Positions 33,559 to 45,820 of a stretch of 64,000 nt of DNA are shown here, one piece after another. Source of the DNA: Monarcha castaneiventris obscurior (lineage: Eukaryota; Chordata; Aves; Passeriformes; Monarchidae). The DNA lies in the NCBI GenBank assembly GCA_026261815.1, contig JAMPIT010000230.1, positions 36,292,501 to 36,356,500 on the forward strand. Reading direction: 5' to 3'. The translations under genes and the position numbers were made by a program. Every line of letters starts with the position of its first letter. The stretch's first letter is position 1. Under the pieces are notes generated by a model. The model saw nothing but the letters and a program-made list of their open reading frames with translations, had not been told where the DNA came from and searched no databases.

Positions 33559-36421
33559 CTTTCCGTATCAAATCTTGTAATTTTCCAGAGTTAAGATTCT
33601 GTTTTTATTAAAGAAATGCTGCTTTAACATGTGGGCTGGTGGGCACATAGCAAATCTTCAGAAAGAAGACCAAAGTGTTTTGGTGGTCTTCCCTCTTCCA
33701 CCTCCCCCAAGCCAAATGTCTTTGGATTGTTTCCATAAATACGCTGCACATCTGTGAATTACCAGACTTGCACAGTTACCTGTCTGGTACTAGATCATGC
33801 CAATCCTTCAGATGAGAGCGTGTGTGTAAAAATAATTAATTGCTGTGTTGATTCCTTTTCTAAGTGATGACACTTACAGGGGTTAGTAAAATTTGCTTTT
33901 GTCCTACCTCCTCAGATGATTTACACTACAAGGCAATTCTCATTAAGGAAGTCGATCAAATAGCCTGGTTTATATAAAGCTCAGTCACAGCTGGTAAGGA
34001 TTATGTACAGAACAAAATCCAATGTTTGTTTTCATGTGTTTAGATTTCTAAAAGCCATTAAGGAGACCTAAGCTATGTTCTGGATGCCCTTCCTGTAATT
34101 AATACATAGTACAGAGAACAGTGGAATAGAAAGGACTGCTCATCTCTCTGTGGCAGATATTCAGTGGCAACACAATGAGCTTGAAACATTCCCAGTCTTC
34201 AGGGCAGAAAGCAAGACTGGCCTTGCAGCATGCTTTGAGTACTCACAAATGGAGAATTGAGTAGCCAAAGCATCCAAAGGATCACAAAGTTGGGACTCTG
34301 GATGGGAACAGACCCTACCAGCAGCTCCATCCAATTCACAGCAAGGGGTTTCCAGGCTGGGACTGCTCATTGATTGCAGGGGAGGGCAGGAGGAGTGGTA
34401 AGAGTGTGAAGGAGAAGAAAAGGAAATAGAGAAAAATAGTGCTGGAGATGTTCAGCACCAGGCAAGATGGACCAATAGCGTGACATTTTGTTTGGAAATT
34501 CGCTGGCAGCCAGCAGAGCTTGATCATTGACACTGCTGGCGCTTCACACAAGCCACCCACCCACTCTCTAAGCAGAAGCCATCTGCTCTCGGGGCTGCTG
34601 TCTCTGTGCAGGTGTGTTGCAGCAATCTGGCACCTTGCTGGTGAGGAACAGCCCCAGTGGAGTTTATGTGGGAAAGAGGGCATTTCAGAGATGGTCACAT
34701 GGAAAAAAGGTGGTGCAGGTGCTTCTTGAACACACAAGAAGCGACATCCCACCTGGATGTTCTAGTCATGTACAAAGTGGCTACAGAGTGGTGGTGCTGG
34801 AAAGATTCTTCTCTCCAGCCAATATTTGACTCTGTGTTGGTCCAAATCTGTCATCAGCCAGTCCTCAAATGTACATGGTGTGTGCCTGTTAGAAGTATTA
34901 CCATGATTTTTTTGCTAACTAGCTAGTTATAGTACATGTATTTTATAAAGATGTGACAATGCAACTTCTAAAGTCTTTTAAACCAAGGGCTCAGCCATAG
35001 CAGAGAATTCTTCTTAGTGGGTCTGAATGATAAGCTTGAGAGGATGGGGAAACACCTACCTTCTGAGCATCTATTTCTCCTTACACTCTATTAAGCAAAG
35101 AGAAACTTTATTGCTTTGTTTGTTTCAGGTTCATAAGGGAGAAAACAAAGGGCTGTAGGTGACAAATAATTAATTAAGTAGAGATAAAGCTCTTTAAAAT
35201 GCGAATATTTTTAACTGCTAATTAAAGTTGGAGGGGCTCAATTTATGGCACTTGGCAACTAAGACAAATGAATACAGTTGTTTTTGTTCTCTGAAGTATA
35301 AACTGCTTTCCTTGCTTGAGAAGCATCCTGTTTTCTTTAGGTTGAAGTATGTTTCGAACTTGTTTTCACCCTGAGGATTCACTTTGCCTTAATAAATTCT
35401 GTTCCTCACCAACTGCAGATGTTGAGGCTGGTGTCATAGTGGCCCGGATGTTTTCTTTCCTTAATCTGTCTGTCTTTCTTTGCTGTTCAAGCTTTTTTTT
35501 TATTTTTTTAAACTTTTTTTAAAAAACTTTTTTAAAATGTTTGCTTTATTGTATTTTCTATGGGGGACAAGTAAGCACCACTCTCGCACAATTCTGCTAT
35601 CATACTGCTTTACGGATGTGCATTATTATTTTTATTTTCTTACTATTTATTCTGTGACTGGGCTTTTTCTTATGTAAGAGGACAAATTCATGTCCCAGAT
35701 GATCTCACTTCTTGTCAGACAGGTGTGTCTGACTTGCAGTGTCATTTAATCTGGACAGAGGAGATGAATACAAATGGGGACTTGTTAAAAAGTAATGCAG
35801 GAGAAATGTTTTTGTCTAGCAATTGCCATTTGCCACAAACTATTCTCCAGAACAATGTGCATGAATTAATAGGTTGCAGTTTTTAACAGTGTGTGGGGTG
35901 GGACAGAAGTGGAAAAGGTACTTTAAGGGTCTGCTCCGCTCCTTGCTGGGTGGGCAGTGTGGGTCTGTGCAGGAGCATGTTTGTGTGCTTGCATGTGTAA
36001 ATTTGGGCACCTGGGTATGCACCCATCTGGAATGAGCTGGGCTCACATTTTCGTAGGATCAGACAAATAAACCTGTGAGGGGCAGTTAAATGTCTTGGAT
36101 GTCTGTTACCTAAGGCTGAAAACACAAGCTGGCTTTCTACTTCACCTGCCTTGGAATGATGCTGGGAGTGGTACAGGATGGCTCTACTCCACTAGCATGT
36201 TGATATGCTAATACTCCCTGCATCCAGCAGTTGTGTAGATGTCATATGTCCTTACATGCTCAGTTGTGCCTACAAACAGTTACACCTGTTTTGTTGTTCA
36301 GAAAGCATATTAAAAGAAAAAAAAAAGTAGGTTTCCCTCAGATGAGCTGCATTAAAAATAGTAGTGTCCTGACACCGGCTCTTTGGAGTAAAGAAATTAT
36401 GCTGCTACTGGAGGACCTTTC
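33559..36421. other. Unique noncoding stretch, AT-rich low complexity at 35491-35537
   Basis: No gene recognised. The minus-strand open frame at 34336-34752 (138 codons) and the plus-strand ones at 34520-34926 are overlapping and unrecognised. At 35491-35537 T-runs and A-runs alternate in a near-tandem arrangement of AAACTTTTTTT units. The part at about 35130-35280 (with TAATTAATTAAG) has a CNE-like look. Confidence 0.55.
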
Positions 36422-36515
36422 TGTGCTAGGCAGTGTACAAATACCCCTCAGCAAATAGTCCTTGTGCTCAGAGGGACTGTGGTGTCAGTAGACAAGGCAT
36501 GCATTGGGAGAAGGA
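36422..36515 (+). repeat. Ancient amniote SINE/LINE 3' remnant
   Basis: The words 'tgtgctaggcagtgtacaaa', 'agtccttgtgctcagaggga' and 'tagacaaggcatg' follow an old repeat widespread in reptiles ('gtgctaggcgctgtacaaa', 'agtccctgccccaaagagc', 'aagacaagag'). The first word is nearly intact. The family label is uncertain (MIR-like 3' end). Confidence 0.5.
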
Positions 36516-36614
36516 GCTCAGACCAAATAAACATGGGATGGCAGCAAGTACCTTGCCAGGAACAGGGTTATTTATTGCTTTGTTTGTTTGTTTGGGGTTT
36601 TTTTGTCTGTTTTG
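36516..36614. other. Unique sequence
   Basis: Short spacer with a TTTG-repeat piece at about 36579-36608. No feature is supported. Confidence 0.5.
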
Positions 36615-36985
36615 TGATGAAAGGGAGTCAGTTACGTGACAAGAGGACAGAATTGAGCTTGGGGGGAGAAAAAAGAGTAAGTGAAACTTGGAGAAGCAGA
36701 TGCAAGGACATGACAAGCAGAAGGAGAAAGCTCAGCGTGACATGCTGAGCAGTTTGGGGAGAGCAGAGGGCAGGAACAGAGGGAGAGGAAGGTGTTGAGG
36801 AAGGCAGTGGACATGGCTGAAATTACAGTGGTGGCCATGCTGGGGTGAAGAGAGGGAAGGAGACCTGTGTTCAGGGTGAGCTGGATGCCCTGAGATGGTC
36901 TTGAGGGACACTGGGGAGCAGAAGGAAGAGAAAAAGAGGGTTGGCTTGAGTCTTGAGTAGAAGTGGAGTGGGGATGGACTGTTTG
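36615..36985 (+). repeat. Purine-rich strand-asymmetric stretch
   Basis: About 370 bp in which the plus strand is predominantly A and G, with repeated GAGG, GGAGA and AGAAGG words, so the minus strand is pyrimidine-rich and gives Ser/Pro/Leu-rich open frames. Embedded at 36730-36750 is a perfect hairpin: GCTCAGC, 7-nt loop GTGACAT, GCTGAGC. The origin may be an eroded simple repeat or an old element; no family is recognised. Confidence 0.6.
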
Positions 36986-39961
36986 ATCTCACACTCTGCT
37001 GGTGTCAGGCTCAGTGGGGTACTTTGCTGAAGGCAAGGTACAACTTTTTACTTTTAAGTAATGATTTAGTGATCACTAAGGCTAGTGCTTAAACAAAACT
37101 CATCCCAGTAAGTGAAATCCATTATGAGAGTACATCTGCATTGATTGTCATGCTGGATCTTTATCCTCTCCCAAGTGTAGGATGGCACATTATCTCAGCT
37201 TTCTTCAGACGGATGGTTAATCCATAGTCTTTTGCTGTCTCAGCACACCGATTGGGGATGAACTTGAGACAGATGGAAAGTTGAAGTCAAGTTCTATAAG
37301 TAAAAATGTGTACATTGGTTAACTCTGTGGAGGCCTTTAATTTTCCTCAGTGAAAAAAGCGTGCCAAATGTTAAATAGAAATATTCCCGACATCTGTGCT
37401 GCAAAAAAAAAGCCCAAGCAGAGGAAACCAAAACACAATGGTCTGTGTTAAGCAGTAAGACAGGTAGTGTTATCACAGCCGTCCCATTGGACTTTTAAAT
37501 GTTGGGGTTATGTTTCATAATCCATCTTTTGCTGGAAATGGATTTTAAAAAAAAAAAAAAAGCTGACCACAGAGCTTGCACACAGGATTCTGCTGAGCTG
37601 TGGCAGAGGACTTGCATGTCTGTCTTCTGACAAAGCTTTCTGGAATTCGAGTCATTAGTAGCTGTTTTCAAGCAGGTAGGCATGTGTTCTTTTCTCATTG
37701 TGGTACTTCTGAACACTGCATATGATGTTGCTCCATAGTGCCTTCAGTGTTTTGGTTGATGAGCTATTCTCCCCACCTTAGATGGCAAGCCAAAAATTAT
37801 TCTTCCTGTGTTTCAGGACCATTAAATAGTCCAGTGAAGATTTGGGTGCTTTCTTCCATTTACATTTGGTAATGTTAGAGATGAAATAGAGAACATGCTG
37901 CCCCGGGAGGTGTGGTGATAGTCATGGTTATTTGGCATTGTACTCTTTGTTCCAGTTGTTTGTTAAAATTTAAGTAAATAAAGAGCTAAATTTTCCCTTG
38001 AGCCAGGATGGTATTTCAAGAGACTTTTACTGTAACTAAGAGAAGTTGCCTGAGTACTCTCAGGGGATGAGTTTGTTGTCAGTGTCATTATATCCTGTGG
38101 TGAACTGAGTAGCAGCATAGAGGTGGTCTACAGAACCTGCTGAATATTAAATATATGCAAATGTAAGAGGTATGCATGTATATAGCAGTAAATCAGTTCC
38201 GTAATGTATGTAGTTTTTCTCTAGGTCTCATATAAAACTGTGAATATAAGGACTCTAAACAGTAGTGTTTTCTTCCAAGCAGATAAAATGATATTCTGTT
38301 GTACTGTTAAAGTACACTCTCAGGGGTGCTCTTGAGGTTGGTTTCCTGATTGGATATTGTACATTCCACCTTTACAGCCTGTTCCTTTAAAATATTTAAA
38401 GTAAACATCACTGTGAAGACCATGTAAAATACAAAGTTGGAAAAGCTGATATACTTCGTGTTTGATTTTTGCAGATTTTCAAGCCTCAGAAAATGAAGTG
38501 ATGCTTCATTAAAACTAAGATTATCTAGACAATGAGTGTAAATACTTGCAATATGTTTAAATAGCACTTTGGCAGAATACAAGATTTTAAAGAAGAACTG
38601 AGTTGCATTGTCTCTGAGTTATCTGTAACGTAACATTTAACACTCATAAGATGTTATACTGCATATAATTCACCCTACTGCTTGTCAGATTTATATGAAG
38701 CATTTATTTTCAGCACACAAATATATATAGAAAACTTAATGCTGACTATAGTAGAATTAAAGTACTTGAGAATATTTAGGACATATGTAAGGAATAGTGT
38801 GAGGCTTGCTGGTGCTCTTGATGTAGATCACAAAATCATAGAATAGGTGGTCTGGATTTACCAGCATTAAAGATACAACTGTAAACAAATACCACTAAAA
38901 ATTGTGCCCCATAAAATAATGGCAGCTGCTGTTTTCTCTGTGGTTGTGGATGAGCCTCACTGTGATAGGCAGGGGTTAGATTCTGACAGATTGTGCTGTT
39001 GGTCTTGTCATTTGCATTTTTGTGGGTTTTATTGGTAAAATACAGATAAGCATTTTATAGTAAGAACTGTTACCCACAGCTTGACATGCACTCATATTTA
39101 GTGCTATCAAAATGACACTTCTGCTTATGTAAACTTACATGCTTATTACTTATGTCTCCCAAGATAATTGTTCGCTAAACAAGGCAAATGTAAACAGGAG
39201 GCTATTTTTTCATAAAGTTGCTCCTTCAGCTTCCCGTCCATCCCAAAGGTCAAATCCTTTTTTTGTGAGACCAAAAACAGCTGCTGACGCAGCGGTGACA
39301 GTGAAGAATGACAATATTATGATCTATGGTATGGTTAAGAACTCAGAGTTAAAGGTTGTAACCGAGAAACATCCTTTCAGCAGGTTTCTGCAAACCTTAA
39401 TAAGTGGCAAAAGAAAAATGCTTTTGAAATGAGCACTCATTTAGAATGGTTATTTCTTCATAGTTTAGTCTTTAAGTACTTTTTTCCTGCAGAGGTCTTT
39501 ACCTGCTAGAGTGCATTTATATTACTCACACTGTACAAAATACCTTAGGTTTTAAATAAAGCCGTGCTACCACCAAATCTGAATAACTCAACAGTATTGT
39601 CTTCAGCCGTGGTCTTATTGCCACTGTGCTGTGGAAAGTTTTATTAACGTTGTGCAGTGTACTGAAGCCTGTAAAAGCTCAGGTAAAGGGCTGGCTCAAG
39701 ATGGAGTAGGAGACTGAGCCCAAGTCATAACCTCTGATAATCTGCTCCCACCTCATCTTTCACCATTACTGCTCAAGTTGGTTCCCATCTATGAAAGGGT
39801 TTGGGATGGAGGCCCAGGTCCCTTCAAGTGCTGTGGCCAAGGTGCAACTGTTAGATAAATTTTTTTGGACGTAGTGATAGGAATAGTCTTGCTGGCATCA
39901 CTGTGAGGACAGTGGCAGAAGGAAAAAATGAAACCACACATCAGGGGCTCTTCTGTGATGA
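36986..39961. other. Unique noncoding stretch
   Basis: No gene recognised. A run of 15 A lies at 37547-37561. At 38827-38837 the word 'aatcatagaata' resembles an isolated CR1 tail tip, but nothing beyond it aligns. The plus-strand open frame at 39139-39432 (97 codons) sits in complex, non-repetitive sequence and is unrecognised; the block 39150-39450 has a CNE-like look. Confidence 0.55.
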
Positions 39962-40030
39962 GCTGTTGTGGTTTAAAAAATTAACTCTGTCCCAGAAAAT
40001 TTACTCTGTCTGAGCCAAACCCAGTACCTG
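39962..40030. mobile_element. Probable LTR scar (both LTR ends, interior missing)
   Basis: 'tgttgtggttta' resembles the first bases, and 'aattaactctgtcccag' then 'actctgtctgagcc' and 'aaacccagtacc' resemble the last bases, of an avian LTR family with the terminal motif 'aattaactctatcccagcc' 'aaaaccagtac'. The terminal motif appears twice in near-tandem. The simplest reading is a decayed, internally deleted LTR. Identification rests on remembered consensus and a short match. Confidence 0.4.
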
Positions 40031-40525
40031 AGGTCTGGCACAGGCTTTTGAAATGGGCTGTGGAGCAGATATTTGTGCTGCATGAGGCTCAGTGCCCATG
40101 CTGGGTTCATCTCCAGCACTCAAAGTTGTTTTAGGTTTGCTCAGAAGAGCTCTACTGATTTCCCTTCCAAGTAATCCTCTACAAGCCTGGTGAAAGAGGT
40201 TGCATTTTTTCATAGCCACCTGTTTGTTTGTTTATTGTGGACTTGGGGGAAGTTTATTATTTATTAGACGTATTAGACATCAGGTTTATTTTTGGTTTTA
40301 GCTTTTAATGCTGGATGTTCTGCTGTTCAGGATGTTTCACAGGGCAGCTTTTGTTGTGCTTTAAAAAAAGCTTTAATTACTTCTCTCTAGCTTCCCTTCC
40401 ATATTTTTTTGGTGGAATTTCAGTGATGTTTTTCTAGTTATGCTATTAATTTTTTTCTTTCATTAAAAAAGGCAGAAGGTTTCTTTAATGCATTCATTTT
40501 TGTCCTAAGAGAAGAAGGTGACATT
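40031..40525. other. Unique noncoding stretch
   Basis: AT-rich sequence with TTTG- and TTTA-type short runs. Nothing recognised. Confidence 0.6.
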
Positions 40526-40678
40526 TCATAGAATGGTTTGGGGTGGAAGGAACCTTAAAGATTTTCTAGTTCCAACCCCCCCACTATGGGTAGGGATTTC
40601 ACTCACTAGATTAGGTTGCTCAGGGCCCCATCCAACCTGGCCTTGAATGCTTCAGGGACAGGGCATCTACAACATTTC
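40526..40678 (-). mobile_element. CR1 LINE 3' end, minus strand
   Basis: On the plus strand it starts with the reversed tail 'tcatagaatggtttgg', then 'ctagttccaaccccccc', 'actagattaggttgctcag', 'ggccccatccaacctgg', 'ccttgaatgcttcaggga' and 'gggcatctacaac'. It is a 5'-truncated copy of about 150 bp. Together with the plus-strand CR1 at 40976 it forms an inverted pair with 3' ends pointing outward. Confidence 0.95.
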
Positions 40679-40975
40679 AAGGAGAATCAGGGTTTCTGGA
40701 GTAGGCTGGAAGTTGGTGTCACCTCATAGTAAATTACTGTGTTCCTACTTGCAGTTAGGAGTTGCAAAAAGTTGGGGCTCTCAGTAGCTGGGTTGAGAGG
40801 GATGGGATGCTTGCTGTAGGGGACTGTAACTGGTCCTTCTGTGATATTGATGGTCTAGGACAAGAAAGAGTCTTGATGTGGGTCTGATTTTTTTTTTCCC
40901 AGCAGACGAGAAATATGCTAATTTTACATGGGAAACAATGCACATAAGAGAAGATGGGAACTTACAGGAGAATTT
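40679..40975. other. Spacer between inverted CR1 copies
   Basis: About 300 bp of non-repeat sequence. It contains a T run and 'ttttttttcccagcag', which would make a good splice acceptor at about 40902-40905. No matching donor is evident before the next CR1. Confidence 0.6.
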
Positions 40976-41320
40976 CTGGGGTAACCTCATTGTGACTTTT
41001 CAGTGCCTAAAGGGAGCTACAAGAGAACTGGAGAGGGATTTTTTTACAAGGACGTGTGGTGACAGGACAAAGGGTGGTGACTTCAAACTGAAAGAGGTTT
41101 AGTTTAAAATATTAGGAAGAAATCATTTACTGTGAGGGTGGTGAGGCTCTGGAACAGGGTGTCCAGAAAAGCTCTGGTTGCCTGGGAGTGTTCAAGGTTG
41201 GGTTGGATGCGGCTTTGAGTGACCTGGTCTAGTGGAAGATGTCCCTGCCCATGGCAGGGCTGTTGGAACTAGATGATCCTTATTGTCCCTTCCAACCCAA
41301 GCCATTCTATGATTCAGTGA
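40976..41320 (+). mobile_element. CR1 LINE 3' end, plus strand
   Basis: Blocks in order: 'cagtgcctaaagggagctac', 'tggagagggattttttta', 'tggtgacaggacaaaggg', 'ttcaaactgaaagagg', 'attaggaagaaatcattta', 'ggtgaggctctggaacag', 'gtgttcaaggttgggttgg', 'gacctggtctagtggaag', 'tgtccctgcccatggcagg', 'ttggaactagatgatcc' and the tail 'attctatgattcagtga'. Well preserved, 5'-truncated, non-autonomous. An A16 run lies a few bases past its end. Confidence 0.96.
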
Positions 41321-41334
41321 ATTAACTATAGCAG

Positions 41335-41350
41335 AAAAAAAAAAAAAAAA
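41335..41350 (+). repeat. A16 run
   Basis: Sixteen A directly downstream of the CR1 tail region. CR1 normally ends in octamer repeats rather than poly(A), so this run is probably independent. Confidence 0.9.
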
Positions 41351-44300
41351 TTGCATAGAGAAAGAAGTTAGAAATCTGCTTGCCTATTGCAGGAAAAGAA
41401 ATGGCAATTTCCCTTTTTTTTCCTGGACCATTCTGTTATTTTTATGTGTGTTCCTTGTTCCGAGCAGTCAGATGAATTTCACAATACTTAAACTGATATT
41501 TAAGAGTTAAATGTTGACAACTTGCAAACCTTTTAAAGTGGTAACCCAGGTAATGGTACAGCTGCTTCAATGAGATGTGCTGCTAAAGCTAGAAAAGCTC
41601 AAAAAGAAAAGAAGTTGGCTAATTTTCAGTGGAGGGTAGCAATGGCAGGTAAAAGCATTGTCAGTTAAAACATATTTTATCATGATTACCACAGAACTCA
41701 TTATTATGATTAAAGATGTACTAGCCATGACATGCCAGCTACATGCTGGTAGCAGAAAATACCTGCTGTTTGTAGGTTATTATCAACCTCCTTTGAAGAA
41801 AATCAGTCTTTCTTTAAATTTGCAATGCAATGAAACCCCAGGCATTTCTTTGTATCTTTAATTTAAGCATGCTTTTCAAATGCAGACACACAGCTGCAGT
41901 GAGCAACAAAATGGGGTTTGTCATGTTTTGTGGCATCCCACTAAACAAAAAGGGATTTTTTGCAAGTATTTGTGTTAACATTTTGGGATTTTCTGATGAA
42001 ATTCTGATCTATTTATATGAATGAAACAGAAGAAACTTTGTTAACAGTGCTTAACAGAGTACTGCACCTTATTTTGAACCATAATTTTAATTATAATTTC
42101 TAATGTTATATTGTACCATAAATGACATTAGGGGAAATTGCTACCATGAAAAAAATCACTAACTCTACTGAAGTCATTGGTTTTAAACTGTGATTTGCCT
42201 ATCATAGAGCCTGATGGAAAAAAAATGACAAAAATGCAAGTATAAAATACAAGTTCAGCCATAACTAAGCCCGTTTCATAAAGAGTTTATTCTAAGTGTT
42301 TGCAGCAGTTATTTTTTCATGTGGAAATCTATGTTAAGCATCAGATCCAATAAGCTCAAGTTACTTGGTCAGATAGATGCTGTGCAAATATTAAACTGCC
42401 TGCTTTGTCAGTGAACCGGCGGATGTGTCATTCCTCCTATCTTTATTATTTTTTAAATAATTCAGCACATGTGCACTATTAGCACTGTAATGTGAACACT
42501 CCCATGCTGAGGATTTTATTTTGCCTGAGAAGAAAATGAGCTTTGTCTTTCAAAAGGTTGTTGATATCTTGCCTTTTATGACGCGCTATTGTCTCCTGAT
42601 GAGCACGTCTCAGTGCCTAGGTGGTAGTAAGCCTAAATATTATAGGAAGAGAAAGCTCTTCCATTTGCAGTTGTGTATTTGTAAACTTACTGGTTTTACT
42701 AACTACAGAAACTCAAAGACTGGCTAGTCATGTCTTAAGAGGTCAGCCTATGCCTATTGCTTAACATAGCATTAAATCACAATTTCTATTTATCTTTCCA
42801 GCATAACTTATTTAATTTTTTTTTTTTTAGAATTTGATCCTTTTTGTATCCTCGTTTTTTCTCTTATCGACTAATGTAAATTCAGCTTTCTATCTCCATT
42901 TTTTTTCCTATGCCTCTCACTGTTGCAACTTACCTTGGATGGCAGGTTATTGGTTACTGCCTACGGGAGCCTTTTCCATGAGCTAATTTAGCTGTCAGTC
43001 TGAAATTGGTAAAAAGGATGAAAGTTGGATCATAGGCCTGGGGCATGCCTGGACCAATATCTAGCATATCCCTATCTGGAAGTGCGCTTATTAAAACAGA
43101 TTTGAAAAATATTTTTTCCCAATCTTGCTCTGCCATCATTTCATCCAGCTAAGAAAAACATTTTCACAGTGACACTACTGATTCTTTGGCAGCTCTCTTT
43201 TTTTGTGAAAGGAGAAAACAGTATTTAGATACAAGATCAATAGAAAAACAAATAGACTATTATATTCCCTAGAGAAACCCCTAGAGAGAAGACAGATGTG
43301 CAGAAATTTAATATTCTTGTAGGCAAAAATCACAAACATGGAGGTTCTGTTCAGCTGAAATGAGCTGTGGTAAATGTGTATGAAATAAACATTTAAAAAG
43401 GAGTAATAAAAAAAGGAACGCTTTCGGGCTAGGCTGAGGTGCTGTGCTTGAATTTGTGACCCCTTCAAAAAGTAATTTTGCATCTACAAATAGTGCTTAC
43501 CTTAATATTATATGGTTCAAGCATAACTTCATATAGTGAGTGAAGGGAAGGTTTCTCTCCATCTGCTCTTTCAAGATGTGCTCATCCATTCACAAAATTC
43601 ATACAGAGAACTGTGTCTTTAATATTGCCTCCATTTTTTAATGAAGTTAATTATATTCTTCTGCCTGACCTTGAGCCTGTTGTTACTAGGATTAGGTACG
43701 TACTTTGATTTCTTTTCCAGAATAATTTGCAAATAAAAGCAATCAAAAGATAACTGTAATTTTCAATAACAAATTGAGTGTGTCTGTCCACTTTCTGTCC
43801 TTGTAAGTCAAATCCCGTTCTTGTAGCTACTCGATGAAAGGAGTAAACTTAAACTTTCTGTATCTGCTGTGTCAGGCTTCTTCCTGGAGCTCCTGCCCTA
43901 AACACCTAACCAGGATGACAAAGGGTTTCCCTCCTATTGGAGAGGCTGCAGGATGAGTCTTAAAGAAACAGGGTAATTGGCTGGCGTCACACTTCAGTTG
44001 ATGTTCTTGCACCTAACCACAAATCTGTTTGGAGGATTACACATTCAGCTTTTTTGAGAAACACAAATTTTCCTCCCTTCCAGTCAGTTTTCCCAATCAC
44101 ATTTGTGTCAAGGTGATCATTCTCTTCTTCCACTTTGAATTTGCCCAACACTGAAAACTGGGTGTGGATCCACAGACCTCGGGTTTAATTTTAGACACAC
44201 AAATACCATCACAGAGCTGTGAAAGCAGTGTTAGTTTCTATTCTTAATATTTAGCACATATCAGAAGCAGCTACAAGCTTCTGCCAGCTTGGACCTCGTT

Positions 44301-45355
44301 TGGGTTGGACTAGATTTTCTACATGCAAAATTCTATACATGCAAAATATATATAATTCCCTTTCCCTTGAGGAGCATATTTTCCAAAGTACAAGATACAA
44401 TAGGTGTGTGTGTGTGTCTCAAATGATACAGGGACGGAGAAGTTTGTGAGAAAGGGAGAAATTCATCAGTAGCACATGTAGTTCTTAAGCTACTTTAAAG
44501 TATGTTAAATCATACCTGTTACTGATGTCTTCTTCAAAACAGCATAATTTTACCTCTACCAACAGCTTTGTGTAATTTAGACATAAAATTGATTTAAAGG
44601 GAGTTAGATGTGTGTGCTATATCATCTTAAAAGTTGAAACATTAGCATTTTTATTTGCATTTTTCACTTTCTATCACATGATTCCTTGAAAATTTGAAAT
44701 CTACTTACTGGACGTTTTTAGCCTAAATGGAGTATGTACTTGTGCACCTCTTAAATTGTCATTGTAGATTGTCATTTGTGAGTGGCTGTGACTCTTGATT
44801 GTGGAATTCTTTAATGGAATTCTTGTGTGCTTTTATGTATTTTCGCAAATGTCTCTTTTATTAGTGTGGAAATACATAGGAAGAGAGGTCTAGTAATGTG
44901 GGCGTGTGGATCATGAACCTGTGGATACCAAATTTTGTTATTCTTATTTGAAGATAGTCTTGCCAGGAAAACAATGTAGGTTTTCAGAAGGACAATTTGT
45001 GTTAACACTAGAAGAGTGACTTTAAAAAAAATTCTTCTATGAACATCTTTTTCTTCTTCTTGAGATTCAGAAATCTGGAAGAAAATCTAAGGATGAATGG
45101 TGATTTTTTTTTTTTTCTCATACTCACAAATGTTAAGTAATGCATGCCTGCAAGCATGGGAATCTGGTGGAAAAGTTATGATCAGATAAGAAAACTGAGA
45201 AGGTCTATCCAGAATGAGCACACTTAGGAAAAAAAAACCAAACCATCAAGTATGTAGTAATTGGTCCTGCTTTTGTAGAAACTGATGTTCTGCAGTTTTA
45301 TTTGGTTGCTGAAGGATGTAAACTTTCATTATTAGGTGTTTTGAATTAGGTGGTA
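41351..45355. other. Unique noncoding stretch
   Basis: About 4 kb with no recognisable gene. A (GT)7 microsatellite lies at 44404-44417 and T/A runs at about 42817-42829 and 45103-45116. At 43690-43790 TCF/LEF-type words ('ctttgat', 'atcaaaag') and AT-rich homeodomain words cluster. A 'ctgaagtcattgg' word at about 42169 recalls an old sauropsid repeat but is too short to call. The minus-strand open frame 43175-43483 is unrecognised. Confidence 0.6.
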
Positions 45356-45424
45356 TAGAGGCAGCAGGAGAGCTGGGGTTAGAGCTCCAGACATCATGAC
45401 AATTCTGCGCTCTATTTGCCACCA
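45356..45424 (-). mobile_element. MIR-type SINE remnant, tRNA-derived part
   Basis: 'gtatagaggcagcaggagag', 'ctggggttagagctccagac', 'tcatgacaattctgcgctct' and 'atttgccacca' match, in order, the reverse complement of the MIR head ('ggcagagctgggaatagaac', 'ccaggagtcctgactcccag', 'ctgctctaaccac'). The copy lies on the minus strand and is followed by an A-rich tract. The MIR core expected to the left is not recognisable. Confidence 0.55.
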
Positions 45425-45475
45425 TAAAAAAAAAAGAAAAAAAAGATAAAAAACAAAAACAAAGTAGAAAAAAAG
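45425..45475 (+). repeat. A-rich low-complexity tract
   Basis: About 50 bp of A-runs broken by single G, T or C on the plus strand. It creates Phe/Leu-rich minus-strand open frames that are artefacts. Confidence 0.9.
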
Positions 45476-45820
45476 CTTCTTTAGTCATTAACTAATACTG
45501 TTGTTATGCATGTTACAAACCTGCAAGTCACTAAGCACAGTTAACTGTTCTGGATTTTTACTGGGAATTTCTCAGCGGCCCTTGAGGTGATGGTCCATGT
45601 TCCTCACACGGCTTTACTTAGGCAGCATGTTCACAGACTGTGTTATACTTCCCTTTCTGTGCACCCTCCCTTTGGGCTGCTTCTGTGAGAGGTACCAGCA
45701 CGATGGATTCTATGTGGCAGGGCTGCAAAGGCAGGAGTAACTTGAGCTGGAATAACTTGAAGACTTAAGAACGTAATGAGGGAAGGACCAGAAAACCCTT
45801 TAAATGGTATAGGTAATAAA
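45476..45820. other. Unique noncoding stretch
   Basis: Nothing recognised. Confidence 0.6.

Noticed and set aside
38827..38837. Isolated CR1 tail-like word 'aatcatagaata'
   Set aside because: Only about 12 bases match and the adjoining sequence does not align to CR1.
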